A DNA stretch of 64,000 nt from Candidatus Manganitrophus morganii (GTDB lineage Bacteria > Nitrospirota > Nitrospiria > SBBL01 > Manganitrophaceae), in contig JAJHOH010000001.1 of NCBI GenBank assembly GCA_021651055.1, positions 186,001 through 250,000 of the forward strand. Direction: 5' to 3'. Shown here in pieces: positions 59,868 to 64,000 of this stretch. Made by a program: the position numbers and the translations under genes. Numbering within the stretch: position 1 is the stretch's first letter; the number at the start of each line of letters is the position of its first letter. The notes below the pieces were generated by a model. That model did not search any database and was not told the DNA's origin. It saw only the letters and a program-made list of their open reading frames with translations.

Positions 59868-61033
59868 TTGACCGCCTTCTCCAATTCCCGCACCACGTAA
59901 TCCTGCTCTTCTTCGGTCAGGCCGGGGTACATCGGCAGGCTGACCGCTTCCGTGTAATACTCCTCCGCCGCCGGATACGCCCCAGGCTTGAAGCCAAACC
60001 GCTCATAATAGGGCTGCAGGTGGACCGGAATGTAATGCAGGTTCACTCCGATCCCTGCGGCGCGCATCGCTTCGAACACCGCGCGATGCGACTTGCCGAT
60101 TTCGCCGAGCTTGAGACGGATCACATAAAGGTGCATCCCTGAGTAACTGTCCGGGTGTTGCCAAGGGGTGCGCATCGGCAATCCACCCAACAATTTGTCA
60201 TATCTCCGGGCAAGGGCATGTCGGCGGACAACGAATGCATCGAGCCGCTCCATCTGGCTGAGGCCAAGCGCGGCCTGGAGATCGGTCATCCGATAGTTGA
60301 AGCCGAGTTCGATCTGTTGATAGTACCAGGGCCCGTCCGGCAGGCAGGTCATCTCTGCTTCGTTGCGGGTGATTCCGTGGCTGCGCAGCCGTTGCATCCG
60401 TTCGGCCAATTGCGCATCCTGGGTCACCGCCATTCCCCCTTCCCCGGTTGTGATGACTTTGACGGGGTGAAAACTGAACACGGCAATATCGCTATAGCGG
60501 CCATTACCGATCGGCTCGCCCCGATATTTTCCTCCGATGGCGTGCGAGGCATCTTCGATGATCCTGAAGCGGTATCGCCGGCTCAGCGCGTGAATGCCGG
60601 CCATGTCGCACGGCTGGCCGCAGAGGTGGACCGGTATCACCACACTCGGCAGTCGCCCTTCCTTCTCGGCCTCGGCCAATTTCTTCGCCAGGCGATCGAC
60701 GCTCAGGTTGTAAGTATCCGGATCGATATCGACGAAATCGACCTGAGCGCCGCAGTAGAGCGCGCAGTTGGCGCTGGCCACAAAGGTGATCGGGCTGGTC
60801 CAGACCCGGTCGCCCGGCGCCACCCCCAACGCAAGGCAGGCAATGTGCAGGGCGCTCGTCCCGCTGTTGACGGCAACGGCGTACTGCGTGCCGCAATAAC
60901 CGGCGACCGCTTTCTCGAACCGTTCCACGGCCGGTCCCTGCGTCAGAAAATCGGACTTCAACACATCGACGACCGATTGAATGTCCTCTTCGGAAATCGA
61001 CTGTCGTCCATAGGAGATTGAAAGCCGATTCAC
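59864..61033 (-). CDS. pseC: UDP-4-keto-sugar aminotransferase (PseC-type, DegT family)
   Basis: PseC transfers an amine to C4 of the UDP-4-keto-6-deoxy-sugar made by PseB. The 389-residue DegT/DnrJ/EryC1 protein has YGRQSISEEDIQSVVDVLKSDFLTQGP, NSGTSALHIACLALGV, EDASHAIGGKYRG and the PLP Lys192 in FSFHPVKVITTGEGG, as well as IELGFNYRMTDLQAALGL. GTG 61033 is preferred because GGAGGA precedes it and it follows the PseB stop; an in-frame ATG at 61069 would overlap pseB. Confidence 0.93.
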   Translation of the reverse strand: MNRLSISYGRQSISEEDIQSVVDVLKSDFLTQGPAVERFEKAVAGYCGTQYAVAVNSGTSALHIACLALGVAPGDRVWTSPITFVASANCALYCGAQVDFVDIDPDTYNLSVDRLAKKLAEAEKEGRLPSVVIPVHLCGQPCDMAGIHALSRRYRFRIIEDASHAIGGKYRGEPIGNGRYSDIAVFSFHPVKVITTGEGGMAVTQDAQLAERMQRLRSHGITRNEAEMTCLPDGPWYYQQIELGFNYRMTDLQAALGLSQMERLDAFVVRRHALARRYDKLLGGLPMRTPWQHPDSYSGMHLYVIRLKLGEIGKSHRAVFEAMRAAGIGVNLHYIPVHLQPYYERFGFKPGAYPAAEEYYTEAVSLPMYPGLTEEEQDYVVRELEKAVK

Positions 61034-61043
61034 GCTTCCTCCG

Positions 61044-62054
61044 TTAAACGGCAAAACTGGGATCGACATGCGATCTGATCAAGGTTCGGATCTGCTCGAC
61101 GGTCAGCCACTCGGGATTTGTTCCACTCTGGTACCTGAAGCCAGGCGGGCAGAGCTTTCCATCGAACTTTCGTATAAAGTCGTTGATATTCCACAACGGT
61201 ACGGAGGGAAGGATGACAAAGTACTTATCGAACTCAATGGTGTTCAAGGCGTCGGTTTCCGTAATCATTTCCTCATGGAGCTTTTCTCCCGGTCTGATTC
61301 CCGTCATTTTTTTTTCGGCGCCGGGAGCAATCGCTTCCGCCACATCCGTGATTCGATAGCTCGGTATTTTAGGAACAAAGATCTCTCCTCCCCACATATT
61401 TTGAAGGGCGTAGAGAACCAGTTTGACCCCCTCTTCCAGGACGATATTGAACCGGGTCATCCTGTCATCGGTGATGGGCAGGATGCTTTCCTTGCGTTTT
61501 TCCAAAAAGAAAGGAATGACACTCCCCCGGCTTCCCATCACATTCCCGTAGCGGACAACTGAAAATTTAATATCGTGTTTTCCTTTGAAGTTATTCGCGG
61601 CGATGAATAGCTTGTCGGAACAAAGTTTCGTGGCGCCGTAAAGGTTGATCGGTGCGGCGGCCTTGTCTGTGCTGAGGGCGACGACCAGCTTAACCCCTTG
61701 GTCGATCGAGGTCTCAATCACGTTCTGCGCGCCAATCACGTTGGTCTTAATCGCTTCAAATGGGTTATATTCCGCAGCGGGGACCTGCTTGAGGGCGGCG
61801 GCATGAATGACGACATCAATGCCTTCCAGCGATCTCGACAACCGCTCTTTATCGCGTACGTCGCCAATAAAGAACCGGATCTGAGGATAAAGGTTCGCCG
61901 GCCATTGCTGGGCCATCTCATATTGCTTTAGCTCATCGCGCGAGTAGACGACCAAACGTTCGATTTCAGGATGTTTCAGTAAGATGGTTTCAATGAATTT
62001 CTTGGCGAACGAACCCGTCCCGCCTGTAACAAGAATTGATTTCCCTTTTAGCAT
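61044..62054 (-). CDS. pseB: UDP-GlcNAc 4,6-dehydratase (inverting)
   Basis: PseB dehydrates and C5-epimerises UDP-GlcNAc to the UDP-4-keto-6-deoxy-L-arabino sugar, the first pseudaminic acid step. The 336-residue SDR has ILVTGGTGSFAKKFIETIL, VVYSRDELKQYEMAQQW, HAAALKQVPAAEYNPFEAIKTNV, LSTDKAAAPINLYGATKL and RYGNVMGSRGSVIPFF, which are diagnostic of PseB. It is followed by pseC after 10 bases and preceded by a Wzz-like gene. Confidence 0.96.
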   Translation of the reverse strand: MLKGKSILVTGGTGSFAKKFIETILLKHPEIERLVVYSRDELKQYEMAQQWPANLYPQIRFFIGDVRDKERLSRSLEGIDVVIHAAALKQVPAAEYNPFEAIKTNVIGAQNVIETSIDQGVKLVVALSTDKAAAPINLYGATKLCSDKLFIAANNFKGKHDIKFSVVRYGNVMGSRGSVIPFFLEKRKESILPITDDRMTRFNIVLEEGVKLVLYALQNMWGGEIFVPKIPSYRITDVAEAIAPGAEKKMTGIRPGEKLHEEMITETDALNTIEFDKYFVILPSVPLWNINDFIRKFDGKLCPPGFRYQSGTNPEWLTVEQIRTLIRSHVDPSFAV

Positions 62055-62138
62055 TTCAATATCCCCACGTTTTATATATGGATGAGGGTCCCAAGATCAC
62101 TCGATGCTATAGAGGGAACCTCCCTGTTTTTCACTCAT

Positions 62139-63335
62139 TCATCGTAAATGCAACGGTTCATTTTCTAAACCCACCTTCAGAGGAAGGTCACGTTGACCAT
62201 TTGCCTGTAGTGTCTTTGTCCTTTCGAGGAATTCCATAAAAAAAACCAAAAAGACAGCGATAAATGCTGCAGAGAAAATCGATAGGAGAACGATCTGCTT
62301 CCTCTTTGGTTTTATTCTTACCCCAGACACTTTCGCGACATCCAGCACCTGCACCGTTGGGCTGTCTTTGGCTTCTTGGATTCGGGACATCTCATATTGT
62401 TGAGTTAATAATCCAAATAGTGTCTCTTGGATCTTGGCATCTCTTAGAAGGCGGGCATATTGGAGTGCCAGGTCCGGTATCTTAGCGGTTGGGATGAAAA
62501 TGCTTTTAGAAAGAGTTCCACTTTTTTTCCCCTCTTCCAGTTCCCGGAGACTTCCTTGAAGTTCTTCCACTTGGGATCTTAATAGCTCCGACTGGGGATT
62601 ATTCGGTGTAGCAAAGGAGAGTAGTGTCTGAAGCTCAACTTCCTTCGCCATGAGTTGGCCCTTGACACGCCCCATCACATCGATGACCGCCTTCGACTGA
62701 TCATCTAATTTAACCGCGCCATTCTTCTCTTGGAATGCCTTCACCTCCTCTTCTATCTTCACCAACTCTATTTTTTGTTCGCTTAATCGCTTCTCAATAA
62801 ATGCCCTCATCCTTCCACCCGAAGTCATCACCACACGCTTATTTACCTTATCCAACTCTTCTACAAAGGCATTTGCGAGAGCGGCGGCTCGTTTAGGGTC
62901 TTCGTCCTCGACACTGATGGAAAGGAGGTCTTCTTTCGACTTGGTTATCCTCACCATTCCATTCAATACATCGATGGCGTTTTCTTCCGACTGGGTCTTG
63001 AAAACACTCGCCAGTTCAAATCGGGCGACGATGGCATCCCGGACCGTTCGGCTCTTCAGAATAGCCATCCAGACATCAGCGGGAGACTTGCTACCCAAGA
63101 AACTTCCCGCCAGACCTCCTAGATTGCTTCCCAGTTGAGATGCAGCCATTCCAGGCATGCCGATAGTGCTTTCCTGCTGAGGAGGAAGAAGTGTGGTCGT
63201 GGAAGCATAGATCTTTGGAAGGAAAAAGCTGATGGCAATCGATGTAAAGAAAGCCCCTGCGACGATCCACAAAATCAGCTTTTTCCGTTTAATCAACAAC
63301 CTCCAGCAGTGGAGAATGTCTATTGTCTCGTCCAT
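62139..63335 (-). CDS. Wzz-like chain-length determinant protein
   Basis: The 398-residue protein has an N-terminal Wzz domain: ILHCWRLLIKRKKLILWIVAGAFFTSIAISFFLPKIYASTTTLLPP with the first membrane helix. Next come a long coiled-coil periplasmic region (ERLSEQKIELVKIEEEVKAFQEKN onward) and a second membrane helix (IVLLSIFSAAFIAVFLVFFMEFL). No tyrosine-kinase domain follows. It sets the number of repeat units made by the Wzy-like polymerase. The 84-base gap to pseB holds no clear feature. Confidence 0.9.
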   Translation of the reverse strand: MDETIDILHCWRLLIKRKKLILWIVAGAFFTSIAISFFLPKIYASTTTLLPPQQESTIGMPGMAASQLGSNLGGLAGSFLGSKSPADVWMAILKSRTVRDAIVARFELASVFKTQSEENAIDVLNGMVRITKSKEDLLSISVEDEDPKRAAALANAFVEELDKVNKRVVMTSGGRMRAFIEKRLSEQKIELVKIEEEVKAFQEKNGAVKLDDQSKAVIDVMGRVKGQLMAKEVELQTLLSFATPNNPQSELLRSQVEELQGSLRELEEGKKSGTLSKSIFIPTAKIPDLALQYARLLRDAKIQETLFGLLTQQYEMSRIQEAKDSPTVQVLDVAKVSGVRIKPKRKQIVLLSIFSAAFIAVFLVFFMEFLERTKTLQANGQRDLPLKVGLENEPLHLR

Positions 63336-63396
63336 CTCTTCCTTTTAGAACAATTTAGATCGAGAGAGATTCCAGAACTGAAGTTCCTATCCATCC

Positions 63397-64000
63397 TCAA
63401 AACACTTTTATAATGATTCCCGCAGTGGCAGCGATCTGAAAAAGAATCTGAGTAATATCTTTGATCTCCTTTAACCAGGAAACACGTTCCAGCTTTTCTG
63501 GAACCACAATCGTATCTCCGGGATGAAGGCTTGAAGATAAAAGACCCTTGTTGAAGAATCCTCTTTCGGCTTTCTGGGAAACAGCTGAACCATCTATTTT
63601 AAGAACATAAAGCGCGCTCTCTTCAGCATCCTCTGTCATACCGCCTGCTCTTTTTAAGTATTCTGAGACGGTCCCATTCGAATTATAAATAAAGGCGGTT
63701 TGATTATAGACAGAGCCGATTACCTGTATGTGCTGGGGTCTTTCTGGAATAATCAAGGTATCACTCTCTTCCAGAAGAAGATCCGAAGAAGAACCCTTCA
63801 ATTCATCGAGGTGATTTAAGTTAATCGTGATTCTTCCCTTCGCTTTGGCCGCCTTCATCTTTTCAATAAGAGCACTTCTCTGCTCTAGCGCAGCCTTCTG
63901 CTGTAAGGCATCTTCAGGAGTCAACGCTGCCTGGATTGCGGTCGCCGACTTAGAAAGAACCTGCCGTTGAAGGCGTTCAATCGACTCGTCAAGCTGAGCC
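63397..64000 (-). CDS. Polysaccharide export protein (Wza-like, SLBB domain), partial
   Basis: The frame stays open to the right edge, so the N-terminus with any signal peptide is outside the window. The visible ~200 residues hold a helical region (LTPEEALQQKAALEQRSALIEKM) and an SLBB-type unit (HIQVIGSVYNQTAFIYNSNGTVSEYLKRAGGMTEDA). A C-terminal VVPEKLERVSWLKEIKD and a hydrophobic end helix (ILFQIAATAGIIIKVF) follow. This fits outer-membrane export proteins that form the channel for polymerised glycan. It lies 61 bases upstream of the Wzz-like gene. Confidence 0.85.
   Translation of the reverse strand, partial: AQLDESIERLQRQVLSKSATAIQAALTPEDALQQKAALEQRSALIEKMKAAKAKGRITINLNHLDELKGSSSDLLLEESDTLIIPERPQHIQVIGSVYNQTAFIYNSNGTVSEYLKRAGGMTEDAEESALYVLKIDGSAVSQKAERGFFNKGLLSSSLHPGDTIVVPEKLERVSWLKEIKDITQILFQIAATAGIIIKVF

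Noticed and set aside
60155-61021. 288-codon open frame on the plus strand opposite pseC
   Set aside because: It mirrors the codon positions of the GC-rich pseC gene and shows no family motif; a shadow of the real gene.
52961-62054. Legionaminic or sialic acid rather than pseudaminic acid pathway
   Set aside because: PseB and PseC signatures and the PseG-PseH fusion point to the pseudaminic branch; no NeuC-type hydrolysing epimerase is present, and WecB is the non-hydrolysing type.
1-64000. CRISPR arrays, insertion sequences, prophage genes, tRNA or rRNA
   Set aside because: No regularly spaced repeats, transposase or integrase motifs, or tRNA-like cloverleafs were noticed on reading both strands; a dedicated scan would be decisive.

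Overview
The window looks like chromosomal DNA from a Gram-negative bacterium. It has lipoprotein and outer-membrane-type signal sequences and a Wza/Wzz/Wzx/Wzy surface-polysaccharide locus. I place it tentatively in the Nitrospirota (Nitrospira or Manganitrophus-like). The reasons are the gene order TPR-Roadblock-aroQ-efp-accB-accC, a DUF3553 protein, a two-domain ThyX, and a lone SagB-type dehydrogenase. This is a judgement from gene content and protein style, not from a database search. I saw no rRNA, tRNA, CRISPR array, transposase or integrase.

Region 1 (1-14.2 kb, minus strand) is dense housekeeping DNA. It begins with a truncated REC-GAF-HD-GYP response regulator, then DUF3553, thiE, accC, accB, efp, aroQ, a Roadblock protein and a TPR protein. 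Next is the conserved block coaBC-rpoZ-gmk-remA-yicC, followed by nth, a zinc-ribbon YggX-like protein, a SHOCT lipoprotein, a Nudix hydrolase and a two-domain SagB-type oxidoreductase. Most genes overlap by 1-11 bases or are separated by short gaps. GTG and TTG starts are common, and several were placed by their ribosome binding sites.

Region 2 (14.2-23.2 kb, mixed strands) holds serB and a DUF2203 protein on the plus strand. On the minus strand are a histone-deacetylase-like amidohydrolase, a small zinc-ribbon protein, a metallo-beta-lactamase-fold hydrolase and thyX. A FAD oxidoreductase plus squalene/phytoene synthase pair follows on the plus strand, then two paralogous secreted proteins on the minus strand. 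Repeats lie between genes here: a 30-bp imperfect palindrome at 16179-16208 and a 76/77-bp-period direct repeat at 18066-18214.

Region 3 (23.2-64 kb, all minus strand) is one large Wzx/Wzy-type surface-glycan locus that runs off the right edge. Reading in transcription order from the right it encodes:
(i) export and chain length: Wza-like, Wzz-like.
(ii) a complete-looking pseudaminic-acid-type pathway: PseB, PseC, an aldo/keto reductase, an SpsF/PseF-class III aminotransferase fusion, a PIG-L deacetylase, a PseG-PseH fusion, a formyltransferase-like protein and PseI.
(iii) a LIC12162-family candidate transferase and the Wzx flippase.
(iv) a methyltransferase pseudogene and a GT4 glycosyltransferase.
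(v) a CDP-6-deoxyhexose module: RfbF, RfbG, a cupin epimerase and an SDR reductase.
(vi) a LegB-like dehydratase, a nucleotidyltransferase and an SDR.
(vii) a GT2 glycosyltransferase, a Wzy-like polymerase and another glycosyltransferase.
(viii) the WbpG/PseA-HisH2-HisF2 amidination trio.
(ix) a bi-domain oxidoreductase, an acyltransferase, WecB, a heparinase-II/III-like protein, a GT4, an SDR and a phosphoglycosyl transferase.
(x) a YdcF protein and a large fusion of a phosphoglycosyl transferase to a WbpM-like dehydratase.

Taken together, region 3 predicts a repeat unit containing a modified nonulosonic acid (possibly N-formylated and/or acetamidino), a CDP-derived 6-deoxyhexose and a ManNAc-type sugar. 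The unit would be started by a phosphoglycosyl transferase, flipped by Wzx, polymerised by Wzy under Wzz control and exported through a Wza-like channel. The most unusual points are the PGT-dehydratase fusion, whose PGT active-site pair is Asp-Arg instead of Asp-Glu, and the deacetylase, formyltransferase and aminotransferase built into the pseudaminic acid genes. The two-domain ThyX and the silently diverged tandem duplication at the start of wzx also stand out.
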